Positions 33,424 to 41,797 of a stretch of 64,000 nucleotides of DNA are shown piece by piece. A model generated the notes under the pieces. That model searched no databases, was not told the DNA's origin, and saw only the letters and a program-made list of their open reading frames with translations. How positions within the stretch are numbered: the first letter of the stretch is position 1; each line of letters starts with the position of its first letter. Origin of the DNA: an uncultured Hyphomicrobiales bacterium (GTDB lineage: Bacteria; Pseudomonadota; Alphaproteobacteria; Rhizobiales; Devosiaceae); NCBI GenBank assembly GCA_903828145.1, contig CAIKKY010000006.1:310001-374000 (forward strand), written 5' to 3'. The translations under genes were made by a program, and so were the position numbers.

Positions 33424-35298
33424 ATGATCGACCCCGTTTTTCGCTGGTTTGAAGCCCGGCTCAATCCCTATCCGGCCGATGAGCCCGTTGAGCCCCCCAA
33501 GGGTCTCTTGGCGTTCTGCCTGCATTTTTCAAAGGGCGCGAAGCGCTACCTTCTCGCCATGGCCGTGCTCGCGGCCGCCATCGCGCTCGGGGAAATCAGC
33601 CTGTTTGGCTTTATGGGCTCGATTGTCGATTGGCTGAGCCACGCCGACCCCAAGACGTTCCTCGCGACCGAAACCATGACGCTGGTCGGCATGGGGGCGG
33701 TACTCCTGATCCTCCTGCCGCTTTTACAACTGGCCATCACCCATGTGATTCATCAGGTGCTGCTCGGTAACCTGCCGCAGCGCATCCGCTGGATGGCGCA
33801 CCGCTACCTGCTGCGTCAGTCGATGAGCTATTTCCAGGATGAGTTCGCCGGTCGCATCGGCGCCAAGCTGATGCAGACCTCGCTGGCCGTGCGCGAAGTG
33901 GTGATGAAGCTGCTCGATGTCACGGTGTTCGTGGTGGTTTATTTCATCGGCGCCGTAGTGCTGGCCGCCATGAACGACCTGTGGCTGGCCGTGCCGTTTA
34001 TGGTCTGGCTGGTTCTGTATGTTTCGCTGCTCGTCTATTTCATTCCGCGGCTCGGCAAAGTCTCTGAATTGCAGGCCGACGCCCGGTCCCTGATGACGGG
34101 CCGGATCGTCGACAGCTACACCAATATCGCCACCGTCAAACTCTTCTCCCATTCGGGGCGCGAGGAAGGTTTCGCCCGCGAAGCCATGGACGAGTTTTTG
34201 GACACCGTGCACAAGCAGATGCGCATGGTGACGCTGCTGCAGATGGCCATCACCACCATGAACAACCTGCTGCTCGCCGTGGTCGTGGCCATTGGCATCG
34301 GGCTCTGGCTCAATGGCGGCATGAACCCCGGTTCGGTTGCCGTCGCCGCCTCGCTGGTGCTGCGCTTCCAGGGCATGAGCCAATGGGTCATGTGGGAAAT
34401 GTCGGCGCTGTTTGAAAATATCGGCATTGTGCGCGATGGCATTGGCTCAATCTCGCTGCCGCGCGTTGTCACCGATGCGCCGGGTGCTCAACCCATCGCC
34501 AGCGTGAAGGGCGATGTCCGCTTCGACAATGTGTCGTTCCATTACGGCAAGACGGGTGGCGTCATTGAAGGGCTGAACCTTGCGATCAAGCCGGGCGAAA
34601 AGATTGGTCTCGTGGGCCGGTCGGGTGCCGGCAAATCGACCCTCGTCAACCTGTTGCTGCGCTTTTACGACCGCGAATCCGGCCTGATCAGCATCGATGG
34701 CGTCGATATCGCCACCGTGCGACAGGATAGTCTGCGCGCGCAGATCGGCGTCGTCACGCAGGACACATCGCTGCTCCACCGCTCGGTGCGCGAAAACATC
34801 CTCTATGGTCGCCCCGATGCCAGCGAGGACGACATGCGCGCCGCCGCGCGCCTCGCCGAGGCCGATTCCTTCATTGAAACGCTGGTCGATCCGAAAGGGC
34901 GCACCGGCTATGACGCCTATGTGGGCGAACGCGGCGTCAAACTGTCCGGTGGCCAGCGTCAGCGTATCGCCATTGCCCGCGTCCTGCTCAAAAACGCCCC
35001 TATCCTCGTGCTCGATGAAGCCACGTCAGCGCTCGACAGCGAAGTTGAAGCCGCCATTCAGGGCCAGCTCACTCTGTTGATGCAGGGTAAGACCGTCATC
35101 GCCATTGCCCACCGGCTGTCCACCATTGCCGCCATGGACCGGCTGGTGGTGCTCGATAAGGGCAAGGTCATTGAACAGGGCACCCACGCCGATTTGCTCG
35201 CTCAGGATGGCACCTATGCCAAGCTCTGGGCGCGCCAGTCGGGCGGCTTCCTGCCCCCCGATCTCGACCTCGAAGCGGTTGACGCCGCCGCGCAGTAA
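33424..35298 (+). CDS. ABC exporter, fused permease and ATPase
   Basis: The 624-residue half-transporter has six transmembrane helices (~40-335) and a C-terminal ATPase domain (~365-605). Walker A is 'GRSGAGKST', the signature 'KLSGGQRQR', Walker B 'ILVLDEATSALD', and the switch His 'IAIAHRLSTI'. The N-terminal ~30 residues ('FRWFEARLNPYPADEPVEPP') are typical of MsbA-like alphaproteobacterial multidrug/lipid exporters. The substrate cannot be read. A GGAGA ribosome-binding site precedes the ATG. It probably works as a homodimer because no partner gene is adjacent. Confidence 0.92.
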   Translation: MIDPVFRWFEARLNPYPADEPVEPPKGLLAFCLHFSKGAKRYLLAMAVLAAAIALGEISLFGFMGSIVDWLSHADPKTFLATETMTLVGMGAVLLILLPLLQLAITHVIHQVLLGNLPQRIRWMAHRYLLRQSMSYFQDEFAGRIGAKLMQTSLAVREVVMKLLDVTVFVVVYFIGAVVLAAMNDLWLAVPFMVWLVLYVSLLVYFIPRLGKVSELQADARSLMTGRIVDSYTNIATVKLFSHSGREEGFAREAMDEFLDTVHKQMRMVTLLQMAITTMNNLLLAVVVAIGIGLWLNGGMNPGSVAVAASLVLRFQGMSQWVMWEMSALFENIGIVRDGIGSISLPRVVTDAPGAQPIASVKGDVRFDNVSFHYGKTGGVIEGLNLAIKPGEKIGLVGRSGAGKSTLVNLLLRFYDRESGLISIDGVDIATVRQDSLRAQIGVVTQDTSLLHRSVRENILYGRPDASEDDMRAAARLAEADSFIETLVDPKGRTGYDAYVGERGVKLSGGQRQRIAIARVLLKNAPILVLDEATSALDSEVEAAIQGQLTLLMQGKTVIAIAHRLSTIAAMDRLVVLDKGKVIEQGTHADLLAQDGTYAKLWARQSGGFLPPDLDLEAVDAAAQ

Positions 35299-35318
35299 AA
35301 GCGGATCAGTGCCATGGG

Positions 35319-35341
35319 CCGGGGGCAGGGCCTGCCCTCGG
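35319..35341. terminator. GC hairpin between convergent genes
   Basis: The stem CCGGGGGCAG / CTGCCCTCGG (ten pairs, one G-T, 3-nt loop) lies between the ABC gene and the ArsR-type gene. It lacks a T-tract, so terminator activity in either direction is only probable. Confidence 0.5.
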
Positions 35342-35349
35342 CTCGTGGC

Positions 35350-35682
35350 TCAGTCGGGCTGGTCCTCGGCGGAGCCGGGCACCGCGCAATAGAGCCGATA
35401 GAGCGTGCGCAGCACCGCCTCCACATTCGCGCTCGCCAGCCGGTAATGGATGGATTGGCCCTCGCGCCGCGTCTTCACGAGCCCGAGCGCCCGCAGCCGC
35501 GCCAGATGCTGACTCAGCGGACTTTGGTTGAGGCCCACGCGGTCCGCCAGCGCCCCCACGGTGAGTTCGCCATCAATCAGGTGACAGAGCACCATCAGGC
35601 GACTGGGGTTGGCCATGGCGGCCAGAAGACTCGCGGCCTGATCGGATTTTTCAGCCAGCTGTGATGGATTCATCTTGAACAT
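35350..35682 (-). CDS. bigR: ArsR-family repressor of BigR/SqrR type (persulfide sensor)
   Basis: The 110-residue winged-helix repressor carries the ArsR recognition segment 'VGLNQSPLSQHLARLRALGL' and wing 'TRREGQSIHYRL'. Two cysteines, Cys33 ('VLCHLI') and Cys99 ('LYCAVPG'), are separated by 66 residues, exactly as in BigR (42/108) and SqrR (41/107), whose pair senses sulfide-derived persulfides. The divergent neighbours (DUF2892 and a rhodanese-like protein) are the usual BigR regulon. The start is 35682 or 35673. A candidate operator overlaps this region, which suggests autorepression. A metal sensor is less likely because no arsenite or zinc motif is seen. Confidence 0.83.
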   Translation of the reverse strand: MFKMNPSQLAEKSDQAASLLAAMANPSRLMVLCHLIDGELTVGALADRVGLNQSPLSQHLARLRALGLVKTRREGQSIHYRLASANVEAVLRTLYRLYCAVPGSAEDQPD

Positions 35683-35700
35683 ATTAGAACATACGAATAT
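35681..35700. promoter_or_regulatory. Candidate BigR/SqrR operator
   Basis: An A/T-rich imperfect palindrome has perfect ends (ATATT...AATAT) and contains ATTA-N8-GAAT, one base from the ATTC-N8-GAAT pattern I associate with SqrR/BigR sites. It overlaps the first codon of the repressor and lies 50 bp before the DUF2892 gene, so it can control both directions. Confidence 0.6.
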
Positions 35701-35749
35701 ATAAAGATCAATCGAGACCACACACATAGCAGAAGTCGGAGAAAACGCC

Positions 35750-35971
35750 ATGTTCGCAAAAAATGTCGGCACACCAGATCGGGTCGCGCGCGCGATCCTG
35801 GGTCTCGTGCTGCTCGCCCTGCCGCTGTTCGGCGTCGCCGGCCCGGTGCTGGTCTGGCTCCTGCCGGTCATCGGCCTCGTGCTCCTTGGCACCGCCAGCC
35901 TCAGCTTCTGCCCGATTTACCGGGTACTCGGCCTATCGTCGCGCCCCCGTATCAAAGGAGATCACCCGTGA
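35750..35971 (+). CDS. DUF2892 (YgaP-type transmembrane) protein
   Basis: The 73-residue membrane protein has the DUF2892 pattern: 'MFAKNVGTPDRVARAILGLVLL' followed by two hydrophobic helices and 'CPIYRVLGL' with the conserved cysteine at about 54. Such proteins anchor or accompany rhodaneses in sulfide detoxification and are regular members of BigR regulons. A CGGAG ribosome-binding site precedes the ATG. The stop overlaps the GTG start of the rhodanese-like gene. Confidence 0.88.
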   Translation: MFAKNVGTPDRVARAILGLVLLALPLFGVAGPVLVWLLPVIGLVLLGTASLSFCPIYRVLGLSSRPRIKGDHP

Positions 35972-36297
35972 GAGTTCAGACCATTGACGCCGATTACGCC
36001 GTGACGGGCCAGATCCAGGCCGTCGACATGGCCGCCATCACCGATGCCGGGTTCAAGTCCATCGTCTGCGCCCGGCCCGATAACGAGGATGTTGGCCAGC
36101 CGGACTTTGAAGAGATCGCCCGCGCCGCCGAAAGCGCTGGTCTCAGGATCGCGCATATCCCCGTTTCGGGCATGGTCACCCAGGGCGCCTTCCTGCACTT
36201 TACCGAAGCCATGCGCGATCTGCCCAAGCCCGTCCTTGCCTATTGCCGCTCGGGCGGTCGGGCGGCGAGTTTGTACGCCATGGCCAAGGCCGGCTGA
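35968..36297 (+). CDS. TIGR01244 family sulfur transferase (Blh N-terminal/DUF442 domain)
   Basis: The 109-residue protein has the phosphatase/rhodanese-like fold of DUF442. The active loop 'YCRSGGRAASLY' provides Cys93 in a CRxGxR pattern, as in rhodaneses. The N-terminal 'VTGQIQAVDMAAITDAGFKSIVCARPDNE' is typical of the domain fused to persulfide dioxygenase in Blh proteins. Here it stands alone, and no beta-lactamase-like dioxygenase domain is present nearby. It likely passes sulfane sulfur from persulfides. GTG start at 35968 in a GTGA overlap. Confidence 0.88.
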   Translation: MRVQTIDADYAVTGQIQAVDMAAITDAGFKSIVCARPDNEDVGQPDFEEIARAAESAGLRIAHIPVSGMVTQGAFLHFTEAMRDLPKPVLAYCRSGGRAASLYAMAKAG

Positions 36298-36309
36298 TCG
36301 TCCCCAGCG

Positions 36310-36335
36310 CCCCCGGACGGTCCGCCGCCCGGGGG
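36310..36335 (+). terminator. GC hairpin after the sulfur transferase gene
   Basis: CCCCCGG (36310-36316) pairs with CCGGGGG (36329-36335) across a 12-nt loop, 12 bp after the stop. There is no clean T-tract, so activity is uncertain. Confidence 0.4.
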
Positions 36336-36374
36336 GCCTTGCGCTTGGCATGAAGCCCGCTAAAACTCCCCCCA

Positions 36375-36388
36375 TGTAATCGATTGCA
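36375..36388. promoter_or_regulatory. LacI/GalR-type operator before beta-mannosidase
   Basis: TGTAATCGATTGCA fits the LacI-family operator pattern TGNAANCGNTTNCA at every fixed position and is symmetric at 12 of 14 bases. It ends 31 bp before the start of the glycosidase gene. The regulator is not in this window. Confidence 0.65.
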
Positions 36389-36419
36389 GGCTTGGGGATG
36401 AGCCTGCCCGGGGGGATGA

Positions 36420-38912
36420 ATGCCGAAATCTGCGAAGTCGCCTGCGCTGCGCTCTGAAACCTATGCCGAACTGTCGCTCGCGGGCGATTGGCGGCTCTCG
36501 TCGAAAAAATCAAAAATCAGAGCGCCCATCTCACTCCCGGGCGACGTGCACACCGCGCTGCTCGCGGCAGGTGAAATTCCCGATCCCTATTACGGTGAAA
36601 ACGAAACCGTGGTGATGTGGGTCGGCCGCACGCCCTGGACCATCGAGCGCAGCTTCACGGCAACGGCTGAAGACTGCGTGGGCTATCTGACCCTGACCCT
36701 CGATAATGTCGACACCATCGCCGATGTCATTCTCAACGGCGAAAAGATCGCAGCCACCAACAACCAGTTCGTGCGCTACGACATTGATGTCACCGGCAAG
36801 GTAAAGCCGGGCGAGAACACGCTGCGGCTCGAGTTCGCCGTGACCCGCGATGTGGCCGAGGCGCGCGCGGCCGCCCACCCGTTCCCGCTGCCCTTCACCA
36901 ATAACTACCGCTCAAACGGGCTTGAAGGCGTGCACATGAACTTTGTGCGCAAGGCCGCCTGCCATGCCGGCTGGGATTGGGGCATCTGCCTGATGCCCAC
37001 AGGGGTCTATGGCAAGATGGCCATCCGCCGTTCGCGCCTCGCGCGGCAGGAGAGTGTGGGCGTAACGCAGCGGCACACCAAGAATGCCGTCGAACTGACT
37101 CTGCGGACTCACGTTTTCGCTTTTGCCGATGGCGAGATCGACCTCACGCACACCATCGACGGGCAGACCGTGGGGGGACGCATTGCCGTCCGCGCCGGCG
37201 AAAATTGCATCATCAGCACGGTGAAGATCAAAAACCCGCAGCTCTGGTGGCCGAACGGGCAGGGCGAACAGCCGCTCTACCCGCTCACGACGACGCTTGA
37301 TGGCGAAGTCACCACGCGCCGCATCGGGCTCAGAAAGCTCGAATGGATCGTTGAAAAAGACGCCATCGACCACAGCTTCAAAGTGCGGGTGAACGGGCGC
37401 GACATCACCATGATGGGTGCCAACTGGATCCCCGCCGACGCCATCCCGAGCCGCATCACGCCCGCCGTCGTCCGCGATCTGCTCGAAAGCGCCCGCGCCA
37501 CGAACATGAACATGATCCGGGTCTGGGGCGGCGGGCAATATGAGCCCGATTACTTCTATAACCTCTGCGACGAACTGGGCCTGCTCATCTGGCAGGATTT
37601 CATGTTCAGCTGCATGAGCTATCCGTCGGATCGGCCGTTCCTCGCCAATGTCGAGGTGGAAATCCGCCAGCAGATCCGGCGGCTTTCGCACCATGCTTCA
37701 ATGGCCATCTGGTGTGGCGACAATGAAGTCATCGGCTCGCTGACCTGGTATCCCGAGACCCGCGCCAACACCGAACGCTATATCGCCAATTACGACCGGC
37801 TGAATTCGCTGCTGCACCGGCTCGTTGAAGACGAGGATCCCGAGCGGCGCTTCTGGCCGTCCTCGCCCTCCCTCGGCTACATGGATTTTTCCGATGGCTG
37901 GCATCAGGATACGCGCGGCGACCTGCACTACTGGAGCGTCTGGCACGAGGCCAAGGACTTCTCGGCCTACCGCGACGTGAACCCGCGCTTTGCCTCTGAA
38001 TTCGGCTTTCAGTCCTTCACCTCGATGAAGGTGATTGAAACCTTTGCAGCGCCCGAGGACATGAACCCCTCATCGCCGGTGATGGAGAGCCACCAGCGCA
38101 ATGGCGGCGGCAATGCGCGCATCCTCGAAACCATGACCCGCTATTTCCGCTTCCCGGCGGATTTCGAGAAAATGGTGTTTCTCTCGCAGGTGCAGCAGGG
38201 GCTCGCGATCAAGACCGCCATCGAATACTGGCGTTCGACCAAGCCGCGCTGCATGGGTACGCTCTACTGGCAGATCAACGACACCTACCCGGTGGCGAGC
38301 TGGTCGAGCCTTGATTACGGCGGCGGCTGGAAGCTGATGCATTACATGGCGCGCCGCTTCTATCTGCCCATCACCGTGGTGGTGGTCCCCGATGGCAACA
38401 CGCTGCTGTTCAGGGCCGTCAACGACACCGCCGACAAGGCCGACATCAGTCTCGAAATCCGGGCTGTTGATGCCCTGGGCGGCGACCGGATCATGGCCAC
38501 AGCCGAGGCAACGACGCGGCCCGACAAAGCCACTGTCGTCACCAAGCTGAAGCTGGACGACCTCGGCCCCAACGAGTTCCTCGCCTTCAGCTGGCGTGAT
38601 TCAAAGGGCCGGATCATGGGGGAAAACGACTATTTCCCCAAGGCCTACAAGGCCTATGACCTCGCCCCGGCCCGGGTGACCGCCACCTGGTCGGGCCCGG
38701 AAGACGCCCCCGAGCTGACGCTCGCCACCGACAAGCCGGCGCTCTTTGTCACCGCCGAAGTCGATGGGCTGGGCTATTTCTCCGACAACGCCCTGACCCT
38801 GCTCCCCGGTCAGCCCGCAACGCTCACCTTCACGCCCCGTCTCGGGGCTAAAGTGAGCCGAAAAGCCATGGAAAAGAGCCTGAAAATTCAGCACCTTAGG
38901 GAAACTTATTAA
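36420..38912 (+). CDS. Beta-mannosidase, glycoside hydrolase family 2
   Basis: The 830-residue protein releases terminal beta-mannosyl residues from short oligosaccharides. The N-terminal jelly roll (~20-205) has 'SLPGDVHTALLAAGEIPDPYYG' and 'AGWDWGICLMPTGVYG', both typical of GH2 mannosidases. The TIM barrel carries the acid/base Glu436 in 'WCGDNEVIGS' and the nucleophile Glu527 in 'ASEFGFQSF'. C-terminal beta domains follow. No signal peptide is seen, so it acts in the cytoplasm on imported saccharides. It stands alone between a LacI-type operator and a strong terminator. Confidence 0.93.
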   Translation: MPKSAKSPALRSETYAELSLAGDWRLSSKKSKIRAPISLPGDVHTALLAAGEIPDPYYGENETVVMWVGRTPWTIERSFTATAEDCVGYLTLTLDNVDTIADVILNGEKIAATNNQFVRYDIDVTGKVKPGENTLRLEFAVTRDVAEARAAAHPFPLPFTNNYRSNGLEGVHMNFVRKAACHAGWDWGICLMPTGVYGKMAIRRSRLARQESVGVTQRHTKNAVELTLRTHVFAFADGEIDLTHTIDGQTVGGRIAVRAGENCIISTVKIKNPQLWWPNGQGEQPLYPLTTTLDGEVTTRRIGLRKLEWIVEKDAIDHSFKVRVNGRDITMMGANWIPADAIPSRITPAVVRDLLESARATNMNMIRVWGGGQYEPDYFYNLCDELGLLIWQDFMFSCMSYPSDRPFLANVEVEIRQQIRRLSHHASMAIWCGDNEVIGSLTWYPETRANTERYIANYDRLNSLLHRLVEDEDPERRFWPSSPSLGYMDFSDGWHQDTRGDLHYWSVWHEAKDFSAYRDVNPRFASEFGFQSFTSMKVIETFAAPEDMNPSSPVMESHQRNGGGNARILETMTRYFRFPADFEKMVFLSQVQQGLAIKTAIEYWRSTKPRCMGTLYWQINDTYPVASWSSLDYGGGWKLMHYMARRFYLPITVVVVPDGNTLLFRAVNDTADKADISLEIRAVDALGGDRIMATAEATTRPDKATVVTKLKLDDLGPNEFLAFSWRDSKGRIMGENDYFPKAYKAYDLAPARVTATWSGPEDAPELTLATDKPALFVTAEVDGLGYFSDNALTLLPGQPATLTFTPRLGAKVSRKAMEKSLKIQHLRETY

Positions 38913-38944
38913 GGTAAGCTAATAATTTGACGTGCGGTTTCCGG

Positions 38945-38982
38945 CAGCACTGGGCCCCTGGGCGGGTCCAGTGCTGTTTTTT
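38945..38982 (+). terminator. Strong intrinsic terminator after beta-mannosidase
   Basis: CAGCACTGG pairs with CCAGTGCTG, with further CCC/GGG pairs inside the loop, and is followed by TTTTTT. Confidence 0.9.
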
Positions 38983-39130
38983 GTCTCGGTCTCGATGCGC
39001 CTGCGATTGCGCGGCAAGCGTCCGATTTCGACAGGGACACCCGGCCGACACCCGCCTAAGCCCCTTGCCAGCCTCAACGCTTTGGCGCTAGCTCCGCGTC
39101 GAAAAGGGACATCAGGGGGAGGAGACCGCC

Positions 39131-39835
39131 ATGGCCACACCGTCGATCAAACGCAGCGAAGTCAACCGCATCATGCGCGAGGCGGACAAGTTCATCCGCT
39201 CATTTGGCTATATCATGCCACCGTTCGCCTATTGGACTCCCAAGGAGTTCAGGGACAGGAAGGGTGAGGCCAAGGCCATCATCAATGCCAACCTCGGTTG
39301 GGACATTACCGATTACGGCCTTGGTGATTTCGAGAAGATGGGCCTGTTCCTCTTCACCGTGCGCAATGGCGATGCCAATGACCTGCCCAAGGGCCGCGGC
39401 ATGCTCTACGCCGAAAAGGCGATGATCTCGCGCAAGGATCAGTACTCGCCCATGCATCGGCACAACATCAAGGCCGAGGACATCATCAACCGGGGCGGCG
39501 GCACGCTGGTCATCGAGCTCTTTGGCGATACCAACGGGCTGTGCGACAAGTCGAAGGGCGTCACCGTGATGACCGACGGCATCCAGCGCACCCTGCCGCC
39601 CGGCGGCAAGCTGCAGCTCAAGCCCGGCGAGAGCGTGACCCTCATGCCCAACGAGCATTGGCACGCATTCTGGGGCGAGGGCGGGGATGTGTTCATCGGC
39701 GAGGTCTCGACGGTGAACGATGACAATACCGACAATGTTTTCGATGATCCGCGCATTGCGCGCTTCGGCGGCATTGATGAAGACGAAGAGCCCTGGCACC
39801 TGCTGGTTTCCGATTACCCGACCTGGCTGAAATAA
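39131..39835 (+). CDS. D-lyxose/D-mannose ketol-isomerase family cupin
   Basis: The 234-residue protein belongs to the cupin-type D-lyxose isomerase family, which interconverts D-lyxose with D-xylulose and D-mannose with D-fructose using a divalent metal. Metal-site residues are seen in 'YSPMHRHNIKAEDI' and 'NEHWHAFWG', followed by 'IGEVSTVNDDNTDN'. The N terminus ('EADKFIRSFGYIMPPFAYW') and C terminus ('ARFGGIDEDEEPWHLLVSDY') are also family-typical. GGGGAGGAG precedes the ATG. A role in using the mannose freed by the neighbouring mannosidase is plausible but inferred, since a terminator separates the two genes. Confidence 0.9.
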   Translation: MATPSIKRSEVNRIMREADKFIRSFGYIMPPFAYWTPKEFRDRKGEAKAIINANLGWDITDYGLGDFEKMGLFLFTVRNGDANDLPKGRGMLYAEKAMISRKDQYSPMHRHNIKAEDIINRGGGTLVIELFGDTNGLCDKSKGVTVMTDGIQRTLPPGGKLQLKPGESVTLMPNEHWHAFWGEGGDVFIGEVSTVNDDNTDNVFDDPRIARFGGIDEDEEPWHLLVSDYPTWLK

Positions 39836-39952
39836 CGCCCGAACCGACCCGGGGAGCGAACGGTTTCGCGCCCCGGGCCGGTTGACAGCTTGCCCCCCGA
39901 CAGCGCCATTCTCGCCGCAAAAGGCCGTGAGTCCCTCCGGCCACACGCGGAT

Positions 39953-40876
39953 ATGACCATGACCACCGCCATTGCGCCCAAAGAGGATCGCCGCTCAGTC
40001 GGCATCGCCATCCTGCTTTTTTCGCAGATCTTCTTCACCACCCTCGATACCTCGGCCAAGTATCTGTCCGAATTCGGCCTGCCCACGAGCGAGATCGTCT
40101 TCGTGCGCTATGGTGTCCATGTGGCCATGGTGATGGCGGTATTTCTGCCGCAGATCGGGCTTGGCCTGTTCAGGACCCGCAACTGGAAACTCGAACTGGC
40201 GCGCGGGCTCTGCCTCCTCGGCATCACGCTTGGCAATTTCCTGTCGATGAAATTCCTGCCGCTCGCCGTGACCGGTGCCCTGATGTTCACCATGCCGATC
40301 ATGGTCGTCGCGCTCTCGGTGCCGCTTCTCAAAGAAAAAGTCGGGCTGAAGCAGTGGGTGGCGGTCGGCGTCGGGTTTATCGGCATTCTCATCATCATCC
40401 GGCCGGGAACCGATGCCTTTCACCCCGCCTCGCTCCTCTGCATCGGGGGTGCCTTTGCGGCCGCGCTGTACACCATCATCACCCGCAAGCTTGCCGGCGT
40501 GGATTCAGCGGCCACCCAGCAGGTCTATTCGGGGCTCATCGCCCTCGTCGCCGTGACGCCCTTCGCCTTCAACGGTTGGGTCTGGCCCAGCACCGGGCCA
40601 AGCTGGTTCGCCTTTCTTGTCATCGGCGTGGTGGGCATGCTGGCCCATCAGATGAATTCCATCGCGCTGCGCTTTGCGCCGCCCTCGGTGCTGGCCCCGT
40701 TCAGCTATACCGAGCTGCTGCTGCTGGCGCTGGCCAGCTGGCTCATCTTCCGCCAGCCGCCCGACCTGTTGTTCTATGTGGGCGCGCCGCTCATCGTCGG
40801 CTCCGGTCTCTTCATCTGGCTCGGGGAGCGGCAATCGGCCCCGCGCGTGGCCGCGGTCACGCCGGTTGAGGATTAA
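39953..40876 (+). CDS. DMT/EamA family transporter (first tandem copy)
   Basis: The 307-residue inner-membrane protein has ten transmembrane helices in two EamA repeats (~12-145 and ~160-290). 'FVRYGVHVAMVMAVF' and 'MPIMVVALSVPLLKEKVGLKQW' with 'GFIGILIIIRPG' mark the first repeat. The substrate is unknown; relatives export amino acids, nucleosides or carry carboxylates. ATG 39953 or 39959 is the start. A GC hairpin (39843-39882) and a TTGACA sequence lie upstream. The second copy starts 3 bp after its stop. Confidence 0.87.
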   Translation: MTMTTAIAPKEDRRSVGIAILLFSQIFFTTLDTSAKYLSEFGLPTSEIVFVRYGVHVAMVMAVFLPQIGLGLFRTRNWKLELARGLCLLGITLGNFLSMKFLPLAVTGALMFTMPIMVVALSVPLLKEKVGLKQWVAVGVGFIGILIIIRPGTDAFHPASLLCIGGAFAAALYTIITRKLAGVDSAATQQVYSGLIALVAVTPFAFNGWVWPSTGPSWFAFLVIGVVGMLAHQMNSIALRFAPPSVLAPFSYTELLLLALASWLIFRQPPDLLFYVGAPLIVGSGLFIWLGERQSAPRVAAVTPVED

Positions 40877-40879
40877 GCC

Positions 40880-41797
40880 ATGGCGCGCGCTGTCAAACCG
40901 CTCGAAGACCGGCGGCTCGTCGGCATCGGCCTCGCGCTGTTTGGCTATCTCTGCTTCTGCCTGTGCGATAGTTGCGCCAAGTGGCTGACCTTGAGCCATC
41001 TGCCGACGATCGAGGTGGTGTTCGTGCGCTATGCCGGGCAGTTCCTCATCGTGCTCGCCGCCTTTGCGCCCCGGCAGGGCCTCTCGACTTTCCGCAGCAA
41101 CCGCCCGGCCATTGCCGTCTTGCGCGGGTTGGCGCTGATGGGCTCGACGCTCGCCAATTTCTTTGCGCTCGCCTTCATCCCGCTCACGGTCACGGCCTCG
41201 ATCAATTTCACCATGCCGCTGGTCCTGTGCGCGCTGTCGATCCCCATGCTGGGCGAACGCATCGGGCTGAAACGCTGGGCGGCCATCGTCGTGGGGTTTT
41301 TGGGCGTGCTTATTATCGTGCGGCCGGGCACCACGGCCTTTCACCCGGTGATGATCGTGTCCTTCCTCGGGGTGATCTGCAACGCCTTCTACCTGCTGTT
41401 CACCCGCAAGCTCGCCGGGGTTGATCCCACAACCACGCAGCAGTTCTTTGCCTCGGGCCTGCCCACGCTCTGCCTGCTGCCCTTTGCCTTTTCAGGCTGG
41501 GTCTGGCCGAGCGACCCGGTGACCTGGGTCGTCTTTTTCGGCATCGGCGCCGCCGCCATGGCCGGGCATCAGGCCATTGTCATTGCCCACCGCTTTGCGG
41601 GCGCCTCGGTGCTCGCGCCGTTCAACTATTCGCTCATCGTCTATATGTCGATTTCGAGCGCCTTCATTTTCGGGCAGCCGCCGGACCTGTCGATTGCGCT
41701 CGGCGCGCCCATTGTCGTGGCCTCCGGGCTCTATATCTGGATGAGCGAACGGCGCATGGCCCGCGCTGTCGCCGCCGATAGTGTTGGTGCCGATTAA
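40880..41797 (+). CDS. DMT/EamA family transporter (second tandem copy)
   Basis: The 305-residue transporter is a clear paralogue of the preceding gene: '[27 protein letters not shown]', '[14 protein letters not shown]', '[26 protein letters not shown]' and '[16 protein letters not shown]' align along the whole length. Ten helices are seen. The two genes lie in one unit with 3 bp between them and may form a heterodimer or move related compounds. Its stop overlaps the stop of the convergent Nramp gene by four bases. Confidence 0.87.
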   Translation: MARAVKPLEDRRLVGIGLALFGYLCFCLCDSCAKWLTLSHLPTIEVVFVRYAGQFLIVLAAFAPRQGLSTFRSNRPAIAVLRGLALMGSTLANFFALAFIPLTVTASINFTMPLVLCALSIPMLGERIGLKRWAAIVVGFLGVLIIVRPGTTAFHPVMIVSFLGVICNAFYLLFTRKLAGVDPTTTQQFFASGLPTLCLLPFAFSGWVWPSDPVTWVVFFGIGAAAMAGHQAIVIAHRFAGASVLAPFNYSLIVYMSISSAFIFGQPPDLSIALGAPIVVASGLYIWMSERRMARAVAADSVGAD

